From contig NZ_JABMKY010000001.1 of the NCBI RefSeq assembly GCF_013204845.1, positions 682,001-746,000 of the forward strand: a DNA stretch of 64,000 nucleotides. The letters are read 5' to 3'. This stretch comes from Paenibacillus qinlingensis (GTDB lineage Bacteria; Bacillota; Bacilli; Paenibacillales; NBRC-103111). The notes beneath the pieces were generated by a model. The model saw only the letters and a program-made list of their open reading frames with translations, was not told the DNA's origin and made no database searches. Below are positions 40,618 to 49,381 of the stretch, in pieces. Every line of letters starts with the position of its first letter. The stretch's first letter is position 1. A program made the position numbers and the translations under genes.

Positions 40618-41244
40618 TTAAAGTGGAGAACCTTCCTTTTCCTTCTTCTTTTTATGCAGCAAGGCAGCCAATTCTTTATGATGCTTGAACATAATGAGAA
40701 GCGTATTCCCCACCCATATCCACAACAACATCGCCGCAGCGTCCCTCACATACAGATATATACCCAAAAGCAACATCCCGATCACAACCTGCTGACCATC
40801 TACCTCCGACGATATCGGCTTCCATTTATGAATGACCTTCATCCCGCCTAGCATGACTGCCAAAATAACCGCCAACGCTAGTGATACTTCAAACTGTGTC
40901 AGGCCACTCCAAACGCCAAATGTGACAGCGATCGCCTTGCCCCCTTTTCCACGCAAAAAAGGCGAAAACGCATGCCCAAATATGGATGCTAATGCAATGG
41001 GAATCAGTCCATATCCAGACATCCCGCCAACTTCCACTGCCAATAAAATGACGAGATAGCCTTTAATAAAATCAAGCAATACCCCGGCAATGCCTAGCCG
41101 AAATCCCGCTGCTTTCCACAAATTGAGGGCGCCAGGGTTCCCGTCCCCTATGGTTTTTAGATTTTTCCGAGCTAACCGACCCAACCAGTAACTAAACATA
41201 AGCGCACCCGATACAAAAGCACAAATCGTCCACACGATGATCAT
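40618..41244 (-). CDS. PlsY-like glycerol-3-phosphate acyltransferase homologue
   Basis: A 208-residue membrane protein with about five hydrophobic segments. PlsY signatures are GDGNPGALNLWKAAG (usual GNPGATN region) and LRGKGGKAIAV. The open frame runs to 41517, but that part is out of frame with the family; ATG at 41244 overlaps the glycosyltransferase stop (ATGA). The housekeeping PlsY uses acyl-phosphate to acylate glycerol-3-phosphate; a paralogue coupled to a glycosyltransferase is often an acyltransferase for a glycosylated carotenoid or glycolipid (inference). Confidence 0.85.
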   Translation of the reverse strand: MIIVWTICAFVSGALMFSYWLGRLARKNLKTIGDGNPGALNLWKAAGFRLGIAGVLLDFIKGYLVILLAVEVGGMSGYGLIPIALASIFGHAFSPFLRGKGGKAIAVTFGVWSGLTQFEVSLALAVILAVMLGGMKVIHKWKPISSEVDGQQVVIGMLLLGIYLYVRDAAAMLLWIWVGNTLLIMFKHHKELAALLHKKKKEKEGSPL

Positions 41245-42335
41245 TGCTCTCGCCTGCTTCCTACTTTGACGTGCCGCCCTTTCCAGGCTACATGCCCTAG
41301 AAATACGACCTGATACATCGAGTACAGCATGACCATAATGAAAAATAACGTGGACACCATGTGTAACACAGGAATGACGATGCCAAAAATCCCAACGTAT
41401 TTTACAAAATAAAAAAGCTGTGCCATGTACAAGAGGTAGCCGATTAGAAGCGGTATGCCCCATGTTGTCGTTAGGAAAAAAGGGAAAGCTGCTGAGAGGA
41501 TCAGCCCAATCGCCCAAATCGCGGTAAGCGTAAGGGTACCTGCTTTGAGTTTAGACGTGCCTAGGACAGCACCTTTGCCGAAGCCTTGGATCTGGCTTTT
41601 TAGGCCCTGAGGATACATCCGGAACGAAACCAGCCCATAGCCGATAAAATTGTTCACCGGAATCCCTGCTCTTACATACGTAGCACCAAGATTTAGGTCG
41701 TCCAGCATTTCCGATTTGATGCCTTCGTGGCCTTTGACCGATTCGTAATCTTCCCTAGTCGTTAAAATACAAGACCCATAGAGGCCTTTCTGTTTATTAT
41801 TTTTCTCAAAAGGAGATGTAAACGCAAATACACCGAGCACATTGAAGATGAGCGCTAGTCTCTCTCTTATATTCTCCGTGTAATGGTAAGGAACGACCGA
41901 CAGCACTCCACCTAATTTATTCCGTGCTTTTACCAAACATTCTAATGCCCGAGGTGCGAACCGAATATCTGCATCCAGAAAAGCAATGAGATCACCCGTG
42001 GCGTGGGAATAGCCGTTCCATACGGCCCAGTTTTTGCCCGTCCACCCGTCAGGCAGCTTAGGATTAGAAATCACGGTAACGCCGTAATTTTCAGCGATTT
42101 CCTTCGTGTGATCCTCCGAAAAATCATCTACTACGATGACTTCATAGGGTTCCAAGGTTTGGATTTTCAGGGCATGAAGAAGGTGAGGGAGATTGTCCGC
42201 TTCATTCCTTGCCGGAATAATGATAGACAACTTAACTCCATTCAGAGCTTGATCGGTGCTGCGGGGGATCTCTTGTCTTCTGAAGATCATGAAACCAGAC
42301 AAACACCCTAGGACACATATGACTAGTAACGCCAT
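41241..42335 (-). CDS. Membrane-anchored family 2 glycosyltransferase
   Basis: A 364-residue enzyme: one N-terminal membrane helix (MALLVICVLGCLSGFMIF), GT-A domain with LSIIIPARNEADNL, DDFS and DADIRF motifs, then about three C-terminal membrane segments, as in CrtQ-type terpenoid/carotenoid glycosyltransferases. The frame starts nine codons earlier; ATG at 42335 has GGAGGAG at 8 bases. Its stop overlaps the start of the PlsY-like gene by four bases, so the two products likely act one after another on a lipid. Confidence 0.88.
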   Translation of the reverse strand: MALLVICVLGCLSGFMIFRRQEIPRSTDQALNGVKLSIIIPARNEADNLPHLLHALKIQTLEPYEVIVVDDFSEDHTKEIAENYGVTVISNPKLPDGWTGKNWAVWNGYSHATGDLIAFLDADIRFAPRALECLVKARNKLGGVLSVVPYHYTENIRERLALIFNVLGVFAFTSPFEKNNKQKGLYGSCILTTREDYESVKGHEGIKSEMLDDLNLGATYVRAGIPVNNFIGYGLVSFRMYPQGLKSQIQGFGKGAVLGTSKLKAGTLTLTAIWAIGLILSAAFPFFLTTTWGIPLLIGYLLYMAQLFYFVKYVGIFGIVIPVLHMVSTLFFIMVMLYSMYQVVFLGHVAWKGRHVKVGSRREQ

Positions 42336-42508
42336 TTGGGGAACTCCTCCTTCACATCCCACTGCTAATGGGGCCGGTGCGAGACATTTTTCCGATCCGG
42401 AAATACAGGCTATATAGATGTATATGAAAGTTCAATCGCTTCTCATGCGAACAATTCACTCGGTATGTTATAATATTGCTTATCACCTTATTGGAGGCAT
42501 CCTTATTT

Positions 42509-42766
42509 ATGAAAATTTATGTCATCCTCTCTTTTGATGGGGAAACACTTGAGAATGTTTATGTCGGTCCCGACGAGGAAAAAGCGCTTGCGTTCAAGCC
42601 GGCCGATTTTGAAAATTGCGATGCCCTCTTTGTAGAAATATGGGAAGACGGGGAAAAGACCGACGATTTCCGATTAGAAGAAGAGGAAGAATTCGAAGAA
42701 GATGATGTACAATATGAGGACGTGGATCTGGTTAACGAAGAAGACAATGAGGAAGAAGTCAAATAA
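42509..42766 (+). CDS. Small acidic protein of unknown function
   Basis: An 85-residue protein. A small ordered part (MKIYVILSFDGETLENVYVG to about residue 50, with EIWEDGE) is followed by an extremely acidic tail (EEEEEFEEDDVQYEDVDLVNEEDNEEE). ATG has GGAGG at 12 bases. The next gene, on the same strand 37 bases later, is a protein with a Lys/Ala/Glu-rich linker. I do not recognise the family; the acidic tail suggests a partner of a basic protein or of DNA/RNA-binding factors. Confidence 0.72.
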   Translation: MKIYVILSFDGETLENVYVGPDEEKALAFKPADFENCDALFVEIWEDGEKTDDFRLEEEEEFEEDDVQYEDVDLVNEEDNEEEVK

Positions 42767-42803
42767 GGTTTCCCTCTATATCGCATAGAAAGGACGATTA
42801 CAT

Positions 42804-43556
42804 ATGGATTATGCTTTCGCTATTGAACCAGCTGCGTTTACTCGTTTTGATGAAGAGTCCGAGCTGATCGAGCAATGTAAAGAATGGGGTTTAGTTTCTG
42901 AAAAAGCGGTCAAAGCAAAAGCCTTTTTCTATAAAGGGAATAGCCTTAATGTAGCATGCAATATCGTCGGTCTCGTGGATCCTATGACGGCAGTTATTGA
43001 GTTAGATACGAAGCAGCTGCACTGCATTCATCCCTCCTATTTGAAGGAAATGCAAGCTGCGAACTATAGCCAGCGAGGTGCAGCTCTAGCTGAGGATTCC
43101 GTAGTTGCGGATGAATTGGAGACTGCTGAGCCGGAAGAAAAGCCAGCCAAAGCAACAAAAGCCGCGAAAACGGACGTTGTTTCTGAAGATGGACAAGCAG
43201 CACCTGCTGAGAAAGCGCCCCCTAAGGAAAAAACGAAAAAAGAGAAAGCCCCTAAACTGGAGCTTCCTGAAGAAAAAGTGAAAATGAAGGCGACTGTTAC
43301 GGAGTTTACAACCGTGCCGAACAACTTCTCAGACACTGATGATGAAGTCATCATCTATGATGCTGTATCCATCCTCGATCCAGCTTTAGACATCGGCACT
43401 GCCTGGTCGAGCCACAGCGCAACGCTCAAAAAGCTCGAGCTCGCGGTCGGCGACACTGTCACCTTCGAGTGCAAAATCGTCGCGAAGAAACTAAGCAAAC
43501 ATCCCGTGCCGTACAAAATCAACAATCCGGGTAAGATGCAGAAGGTAGCGGAATAA
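42804..43556 (+). CDS. Hypothetical protein with charged linker and beta-rich C-terminal domain
   Basis: A 250-residue protein. Residues 1-90 form a small folded domain (AFAIEPAAFTRFDEESELIE, NSLNVACNIVGLVDPMTAVI), 95-165 are a low-complexity Ala/Lys/Glu/Pro linker, and 165-250 form a beta-rich domain (TVTEFTTVPNNFSD, LELAVGDTVTFECKIV) that resembles an OB fold. ATG has GAAAGGA about 9 bases upstream. It follows the acidic gene and is followed by a strong terminator, so the pair is a two-gene operon. No function assigned. Confidence 0.72.
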   Translation: MDYAFAIEPAAFTRFDEESELIEQCKEWGLVSEKAVKAKAFFYKGNSLNVACNIVGLVDPMTAVIELDTKQLHCIHPSYLKEMQAANYSQRGAALAEDSVVADELETAEPEEKPAKATKAAKTDVVSEDGQAAPAEKAPPKEKTKKEKAPKLELPEEKVKMKATVTEFTTVPNNFSDTDDEVIIYDAVSILDPALDIGTAWSSHSATLKKLELAVGDTVTFECKIVAKKLSKHPVPYKINNPGKMQKVAE

Positions 43557-43569
43557 GGAACTGGTAGAG

Positions 43570-43603
43570 CTTCAGCCCCTTAGAGGGGGGCTGAAGTTTT
43601 TTT
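43570..43603 (+). terminator. Strong terminator after the two-gene operon
   Basis: CTTCAGCCCC pairs with GGGGCTGAAG around a short loop, followed by TTTTTTTG. Confidence 0.93.
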
Positions 43604-43659
43604 GTTTGACGGGGCTGCATGGCGCGGGCGGCATGCGAGTGCCCCGGGTTTTCGGGCGA

Positions 43660-43851
43660 AATAAGGCCCAAAAAAGGGCCTTATTCTCTCGCACGCCGGC
43701 CGCAGACTCACAATAGCGCCTTAAAAGGGCGCTATTGTCTTCGCCGCGCTCGCTTTTCGAGCGCTCTGAGCACTTTAAGGCCCGAAAAGGGCCTTATTTC
43801 TTCACACGACGGCCGGCAGACTCACAATAGCGCCTTATAAGGGCGCTATTG
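43660..43851. repeat. Two tandem copies of a 114-base unit, each with two palindromes
   Basis: Palindrome A (AATAAGGCCC / GGGCCTTATT, 43660-43685; second copy 43776-43796) and palindrome B (CAATAGCGCC / GGGCGCTATTG, 43711-43737; 43825-43851) recur with period 114 bases, joined by CCGGC-rich spacers containing CAGACTCA. All four stems are perfect or nearly so. The region is intergenic, between 43557 and 44206. A degenerate GGCAAAAAGGCCTTATTGCC palindrome at about 44041-44061 is a further relative. Nothing gene-like is seen in the remaining bases. Confidence 0.85.
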
Positions 43852-44206
43852 TCTCCGCCGCGCTCATTGCCGCCTCCCTTCCTCTTCCACAAAGGACTAT
43901 TCCTTCAAAACTTAGCTACTCCACACATCATCCCCGCCAACATACACACTTCACACAAACCATATGCGAAAAAGCTACATGAACACAAACCACACACCTA
44001 ACAGTAGCTAGATTTGTTCCTGAACTACATCTCAATCAGTGGCAAAAAGGCCTTATTGCCTCACTCACCAGCCTGCGGAATCAAATAAAGGTTTTAATCC
44101 TAATTAAATCTCCGGCTTCACCTCCCACTCCACTTCCTGTTGCCAAAGGCACTCTGCAAGATCAACCCTACATGCTATAATAAGCATTGAGAAAGGTGCT
44201 GATCAG

Positions 44207-45061
44207 ATGGCTCCCAACCTGACAACCATGCAGCCGGCAGAAACGATCGGTATGCTTGCCGATTATCATTTCCCTCCCTACATAACATTAGCTCATATGT
44301 TCCATGCCCCACAGGAATGGGCGATACGCAATCGAGAGATGACGCAGTTCATTCTCCAATATGTCGTCGATGGTTTTGCTCACTACCCAGTTAACGATAT
44401 TCCCTATGAGACGCGCCGCGGCGATCTCTTATTTCATCGTCCGAATGAACGACACTCGATTATTAAAGAAGACCATAGTCCTTATGTGTGTATTTCACTT
44501 GTGTTTCATTTTGGCACGTCTGCTTTCCCCTACGAGGAACTATTCAAACATAAGCATCTACTTGGAAATTTCGCGGACCATCCGGTAGAAACGATGTTAT
44601 CTCAGCTTGTTTCGCATTATCGCCAGCCAGGACTTGTGCATCAGATGCACTGCCAAAGCTTACTTATGCGTATTCTTGCTGAAGCCGCGCTAGGTTTGGA
44701 AAACAGCACAACACGCACCAAGACTGACTCTCTCACCATGCCCAAACTCGTCTTAATCAAAAACTATCTAACCGAGCACTACAGCCGTGAAATTCAAATT
44801 AAAGAACTGGAAGACGTATCTGGTCTCAGCAAAAACTACATTTTGACCTTATTCCGCCAACATGTCGGCATGTCTCCTATGCAGTACTTGACTTGGATCC
44901 GCATAAACAAAGCGAAGGAGTTAGCCATTCACAGCAACCTTTCCTTCAGTGAAATTGCGGATCGCGTCGGTTATTCGGATGTCCATACATTCGGACGCAT
45001 GTTCAAGAAAAAAACGGGACAAAGTTTAACCCAGTTTTGTTCGAATTTGATCTATTCTTAG
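44207..45061 (+). CDS. AraC family transcriptional regulator with cupin domain
   Basis: A 284-residue regulator. The N-terminal cupin-like domain has YETRRGDLLFHRPNERHSII; AraC helix-turn-helix pair at about 185-280 (SGLSKNYILTLFRQHVGMSP and GYSDVHTFGRMFKKKTGQSLTQF). ATG follows AAAGGTG at 8 bases. It converges with the second PhyH gene 640 bases away, separated by a minisatellite and a dispersed repeat. No terminator with a T run is apparent directly after it. Confidence 0.92.
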   Translation: MAPNLTTMQPAETIGMLADYHFPPYITLAHMFHAPQEWAIRNREMTQFILQYVVDGFAHYPVNDIPYETRRGDLLFHRPNERHSIIKEDHSPYVCISLVFHFGTSAFPYEELFKHKHLLGNFADHPVETMLSQLVSHYRQPGLVHQMHCQSLLMRILAEAALGLENSTTRTKTDSLTMPKLVLIKNYLTEHYSREIQIKELEDVSGLSKNYILTLFRQHVGMSPMQYLTWIRINKAKELAIHSNLSFSEIADRVGYSDVHTFGRMFKKKTGQSLTQFCSNLIYS

Positions 45062-45107
45062 ATCGTCGGGAGTGTAATTGGTATAGCGATTGGTTGGGAA
45101 TGGGTTA

Positions 45108-45251
45108 GATGAGTTGATTGATGAGTTGATTGATGAGTTGATTGATGAGTTGATTGATGAGTTGATTGATGAGTTGATTGATGAGTTGATTGATGAGTTG
45201 ATTGATTGGTTGATTGATGAGTTGATTGATGAGTTGATTGATTGGTTGATT
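45108..45251. repeat. 12-base minisatellite GATGAGTTGATT, 12 units
   Basis: Eight exact GATGAGTTGATT units (45108-45203), one GATTGGTTGATT, two more exact units and one GATTGGTTGATT make 12 units of 12 bases. Decayed TTGATTGATTGG copies continue to about 45303. One frame would read Asp-Glu-Leu-Ile repeats but has no ribosome site and ends at TGA 45258. It is intergenic slippage-prone DNA. Confidence 0.9.
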
Positions 45252-45401
45252 GATTGGTGATTTGTTTGTTGATTGATTGGTGATTTGGTTGGTTGATTGA
45301 CTAGTTGAGGTTGGACTGTAATTAGGTGACTGGTATGCTAGGAGTGATCAGACGAGGTCACTCAACAGGCTTGTATCGAGATTCGACGCTCCCCTCCAAT
45401 A

Positions 45402-45597
45402 CAAATTAACTGGAAATTATACATCTATTTCAGTAGAATTTACCAAATAAATTGGATTAACTGGATTTTATGTAGCTAATTCTGCCCATTCTACCCAATA
45501 CGGCCAAATTGGCACTATTTAGCTGTAGATTTTCCATCTATTCGGCAAAACCAAGGATTTTCCGAAGATTTAACTACATAGAATCCATCTATTTCAT
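45402..45597. repeat. Dispersed intergenic repeat, copy 1
   Basis: An A+T-rich block with CAAATTAACTGGAAA, TATGTAGCTAATTCTGC and ATTTAACTACATAGAATCCA, all of which recur in the same order at 63387-63572 with substitutions. No open frame spans it. It lies between the minisatellite and the second PhyH gene. Confidence 0.75.
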
Positions 45598-45699
45598 TTT
45601 GGTACGTGAGCATCGACAACAAAAAAGCCGTTCCCCCATAGATTCATCTACTTGGAGGAACAGCCTCATCTTTACCTGTCTTACCTGTCTCTACTTTAC

Positions 45700-46608
45700 T
45701 TACGCACGCCAATAATCAGAATGCGCATAGCGATACGTCTTCGGCGCTTGCTTCGTCCCTATCGCGAACGCGCCTTTTGGCTGATAGTCATACGGAGTTT
45801 CTCCTGCCGTATAGGCGGCTTCTTTGCGCTTTTGGATACAATCGACGAGCATATGCTGCTTCAACGATAGATACTCTAACGTATGCGGTCCAAATTCCGC
45901 TTCGATTTCGCCTGGGCGGAATTCGTAATACACCGTACGGCGAAGCGCGTTGCCATCTCCCTCAGGTGAACCATGCAGCAGCTGAATATTGTGGAATATG
46001 ACATCCCCAGGGTTCATTGGCACCGGTACAGCATCGCTGACATCGAAACCAGGCAACGCGCAGCGTTCCTCGGCAGCGTCAGCTGCCCAATGGTTCGAAC
46101 CAGGAATAACCCACAAGCATGACTTGAGATCCGCCTCATCCAAATAGAAATCCACATTGAAGATCGGACGCGGATCTGTGCAGCCTACTGGCACAGCAGA
46201 GTCTCGATGCCAAGGCACGCTGGCCGCTTGATTCGGGATTTTCACCACTAAGGAATCCCAGGTAGGAATGAAATTAATCCCTTGAATCTTGGCAACAGAT
46301 CGCAGGATAAACGGATGGGCAAGCAATACCTTATTCGCTTCTTGCTTGTCGATAATAAACTCTGTCCGCCAATATTTGCGTTCACCATTTTTCCTCACAC
46401 GGTACATATAATCCTGGTCATCGCTTCCAGCCATCCCAATGTCTACGGCCTTCATCGTTTGCTCCTGGAGGAGTCGAAGCTCCTCTCCAACTACCACATT
46501 GCGTATAACCAGAAAACCATTATCCAAGAAAAATTGTGCTTGTTCACTCGTAATTTCGTCTTGCAGCAAAGCATCAGGTTCGGGTATGTGAATCTTTTGT
46601 TGGCTCAT
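45700..46608 (-). CDS. Phytanoyl-CoA dioxygenase family protein
   Basis: A 302-residue Fe(II)/2-oxoglutarate dioxygenase. Metal ligands are His134 and Asp136 (VPWHRDSAVPVG) and distal His212 (LLHGSPEGDGN), with Arg226 region ALRRTVYYEFR for 2-oxoglutarate. It lacks the HEAT extension of the other PhyH protein in this window, and the two are only distantly alike. ATG has GAGGAGG at 8 bases. It follows the response regulator by about 60 bases on the same strand, so it may belong to the third two-component operon. Substrate unknown. Confidence 0.92.
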   Translation of the reverse strand: MSQQKIHIPEPDALLQDEITSEQAQFFLDNGFLVIRNVVVGEELRLLQEQTMKAVDIGMAGSDDQDYMYRVRKNGERKYWRTEFIIDKQEANKVLLAHPFILRSVAKIQGINFIPTWDSLVVKIPNQAASVPWHRDSAVPVGCTDPRPIFNVDFYLDEADLKSCLWVIPGSNHWAADAAEERCALPGFDVSDAVPVPMNPGDVIFHNIQLLHGSPEGDGNALRRTVYYEFRPGEIEAEFGPHTLEYLSLKQHMLVDCIQKRKEAAYTAGETPYDYQPKGAFAIGTKQAPKTYRYAHSDYWRA

Positions 46609-46670
46609 GCGAACAACCTCCTCAAATAACTTTCATACCTTTACTTTACTGCATCGGTTTACGAAAATCT

Positions 46671-47468
46671 TTAGTCTAAACAGGCATTTTGGTTGCCAAA
46701 AGCACTCTGTCCACTTTGATATTCTTTTGGCGTCATACCGACGGACTTTTTGAACAACTTCGTGAAATAAACCGGATCTGAGTAACCTACAAGCGAGCCT
46801 ACTTCATACATTTTCACATCCGGATAATCCTCCAAGATATGCTTTGCTTTCACGATTCGCAAATCAGTCACGTAGTCGGTGATCGTCTTGTTCGTTTCCC
46901 TTTTAAACAACTTGCATAAATAACTAGGATTCAAACCTACTTTAGCGGAGAGCTCATTCAACTCAAAGGCTTGATTAAGATCAGACTCCAACATGCGAAT
47001 CACATCCGCAATGATTTGCTTCTTGTGCACCTTAGCCTCGGCAGGTACGTGTTCGGAAATTTCCTTTTCAGTTGAATCCAACACCGCAAACTGCTCCCCA
47101 ACTCGCTTCAAAACCTGAAATAAATCCTTCTTATTCACTGGCTTCGACAAATATTCTTCTACACCGAATCGAATGGCTTGACGCGCGTACTCGAATTCAT
47201 TAAATCCACTTAAGAGAATAATATGAGCATCCGGATAATCCGCCCTTGTTCGCTCGATTAGCTTCATACCGTCCATCATGGGCATTTTGATATCGGTCAA
47301 AAGTATCTTGCAATCCGCAGCGTCCCAGCCACTCATTTTATCCATCGCTTGAATCCCATTCGCGCATAACCCTACAATTTCAATAGGCAAATCCATCGCC
47401 TCAACCATGGCTTGAAGACCTAACCGAATCCGCTGCTCATCATCCACTATCAACATTTTCATCGTCAT
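46671..47468 (-). CDS. Response regulator, REC plus AraC-type domain (YesN-like)
   Basis: A 265-residue regulator with VDDE at 8-11, phospho-acceptor Asp59 in ILLTDIKMPMMDG, Lys in YLSKPVN, and an AraC helix-turn-helix pair at about 160-258 (LNPSYLCKLFKRETNKTI and YFTKLFKKSVGMTPKEY). ATG has GGAG at 9 bases and starts immediately after the kinase stop. A second Met is two codons in. With the kinase it should control the third sugar importer just upstream, and perhaps the PhyH gene after it. Confidence 0.95.
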   Translation of the reverse strand: MTMKMLIVDDEQRIRLGLQAMVEAMDLPIEIVGLCANGIQAMDKMSGWDAADCKILLTDIKMPMMDGMKLIERTRADYPDAHIILLSGFNEFEYARQAIRFGVEEYLSKPVNKKDLFQVLKRVGEQFAVLDSTEKEISEHVPAEAKVHKKQIIADVIRMLESDLNQAFELNELSAKVGLNPSYLCKLFKRETNKTITDYVTDLRIVKAKHILEDYPDVKMYEVGSLVGYSDPVYFTKLFKKSVGMTPKEYQSGQSAFGNQNACLD

Positions 47469-49250
47469 CTATGCGCTCTCCTTCCATGCTTCCAGAACGG
47501 GTAGGACAATCGTTACGGCCGTGCCAACCTCGATTTCACTGCTCACTTGCAAACCATATGACGCACCATATTGCAAAATAATTCGCTCATTCACGTTGGC
47601 TATCCCGATGTTATTACGATTTTCTTGCCGCAAGCCTTGCATCGCATTTCGAATAATTTTCAACTGCGTATCTTCCATGCCACACCCATTATCCCGAACG
47701 GTAAAATAGATCGCTTGCTTATCCACGTAAGAACTAATCGTAATTAAACAATTCTCTTCTTTCATTTCAAAACCATGGAGAATCGCATTTTCCACGATGG
47801 GTTGAAATAACAGTTTAATAACCGGGTAGCTCAGATGAGCCTCGCTAATGTTTAACTCCAGCTGAATATCTTTAGAGAATCGAAAGTTTTGCAGCGCCAA
47901 ATACTTCTCCAAATGATCCAGTTCCTTATGAATCGTCACTTGATCCGTCCCGCGCAATATGCCATACCTCAGCAACTCTCCCAAATTGTAGGTCATTTCC
48001 GAAATCTCGTAATCTCGTTTCACTTCGGCCGTCATACGGATCACTTCCAGCGTGTTATAGATGAAATGCGGGTTAATTTGATGCTGCAGTGACCTTAGTT
48101 CAGCCTCCCGTTTGCGATTTTGCGTCTGATAGACTTCTTCCACCAGCTCATTGATTCTTCTAATCATATTATTAAAATGCTTCGCCAGTATGCCAAACTC
48201 GTCCGAATACTTCACCGGAATTTGAACGTCTAGATTCTCCTTGTTAACCTGTTTCATGGTCCTCATTAAAGTTCGCAATGGCCGCGTCAACGCGATGGCA
48301 ATAATTGCTGAAGTCACTAAGGCCACTGTAATCGAAAGCAAGACGAGAATCATAGTGAAATCCCGCGTGACCCGCGTCTCTTCTGTCAGATGATCCACAG
48401 GTATGAACACAATCTGCTTCCAACCCGTTACTTCTGACGTTGTATATGAGGTTAAATATGACTTCCCTTCGATCGTCACCTTGAAGCTGCCTTGTGCACC
48501 TACGGCTTTTTGTACGAGCTCATTGCTAGCCACATTGGTTGAAATCCATTTCTGCTCGCTATCATAGATCACGGTATTCTGATCATCAAGTACCATGGTC
48601 CGGCCTTTAGTGACCTCATCCAGCTCGCGGACGGCATCACCAATGACTTGAATTCTGGAGTCAAAGATGATCATGCCAATGCCTTCCAAGGAGTTCGTAT
48701 TCTTCAATTCTCGGGCAATCGAAAAATAATATTTATTCGTCTGACCAACGGTTATTTTCTGTGTGGAGATTATAATGGAAGAGCCTTGCGCATTCCGCAC
48801 TTGTTGTCGTAAATCAACGGCCTGCTGCCGAATGTCGGCCCGAATTGTATCATTTTTGGTACTGTCGTACATGTTGCCATAATTATCGAATATGTACACG
48901 GACTCCGTATCATTTTTTAAACTGTTCAAGCCTTTGACGAAGTTCTGGAGGCGGTTATTTTCTTCTACCGTTTTATTCGGATTAGCTAGCGACTCCTGAA
49001 TATCCTGCATATAAATCTGGCTGCCCGTCACACGCTTAATATCCGAGACGTACTGGTCTACCCGCTCCAAAATTTTCTGTGAAATCTGGTTTACGTAGAG
49101 AGCCGTATTCTTTTCAATAGATTTGGAATAACTCGCATAAGAGATCATTGAGATTGTAACAATTGGCACTGTGATCAAAATAACAAACACCGTAATCAGC
49201 TTCTGAGTCAGTGATAATCTTACAATCCAATGCCATATATCGCTTAGCAC
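47469..49250 (-). CDS. Sensor histidine kinase, YesM-like
   Basis: A 593-residue membrane kinase: transmembrane segment 1 at 18-38, extracellular Cache-like domain 40-290, segment 2 at 299-321, HAMP 322-375, phospho-acceptor His395 in QINPHFIYNTLEVIRM, N-box PIVENAILHG and G-box DNGCGM. Start is GTG at 49250, 8 bases after GGGGGGAA. It follows the permease genes of importer three after a terminator-like hairpin (49309-49342), so it may also have its own promoter. Confidence 0.95.
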   Translation of the reverse strand: MLSDIWHWIVRLSLTQKLITVFVILITVPIVTISMISYASYSKSIEKNTALYVNQISQKILERVDQYVSDIKRVTGSQIYMQDIQESLANPNKTVEENNRLQNFVKGLNSLKNDTESVYIFDNYGNMYDSTKNDTIRADIRQQAVDLRQQVRNAQGSSIIISTQKITVGQTNKYYFSIARELKNTNSLEGIGMIIFDSRIQVIGDAVRELDEVTKGRTMVLDDQNTVIYDSEQKWISTNVASNELVQKAVGAQGSFKVTIEGKSYLTSYTTSEVTGWKQIVFIPVDHLTEETRVTRDFTMILVLLSITVALVTSAIIAIALTRPLRTLMRTMKQVNKENLDVQIPVKYSDEFGILAKHFNNMIRRINELVEEVYQTQNRKREAELRSLQHQINPHFIYNTLEVIRMTAEVKRDYEISEMTYNLGELLRYGILRGTDQVTIHKELDHLEKYLALQNFRFSKDIQLELNISEAHLSYPVIKLLFQPIVENAILHGFEMKEENCLITISSYVDKQAIYFTVRDNGCGMEDTQLKIIRNAMQGLRQENRNNIGIANVNERIILQYGASYGLQVSSEIEVGTAVTIVLPVLEAWKESA

Positions 49251-49308
49251 AATAGGTTCCCCCCAGCTCTTTCACAGGAATGTAAGCCCTTTCTTTATTA
49301 AATCCAAG

Positions 49309-49342
49309 AAAACCCATGGCTCTCAAATAAGAGCCTTGGGTT
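49309..49342 (-). terminator. Hairpin between importer three and its kinase
   Basis: On the reverse strand AACCCAAGGCTCT pairs with AGAGCCATGGGTT around TATTTG, followed by TTCTT. It would end most importer transcripts before the kinase gene. Confidence 0.7.
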
Positions 49343-49381
49343 ACTATTTCGACTCGCCAGCAGCGGTGTCCTGCTAGCTTT

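Noticed and set aside
43660..43851. CRISPR array
   Set aside because: Only two units with palindromes, no regular spacers, and no cas genes nearby.
45090..45260. A possible small protein with DELI repeats in the minisatellite
   Set aside because: Only a TTG start without ribosome site and an immediate stop (TGA at 45258); pure repeat DNA.
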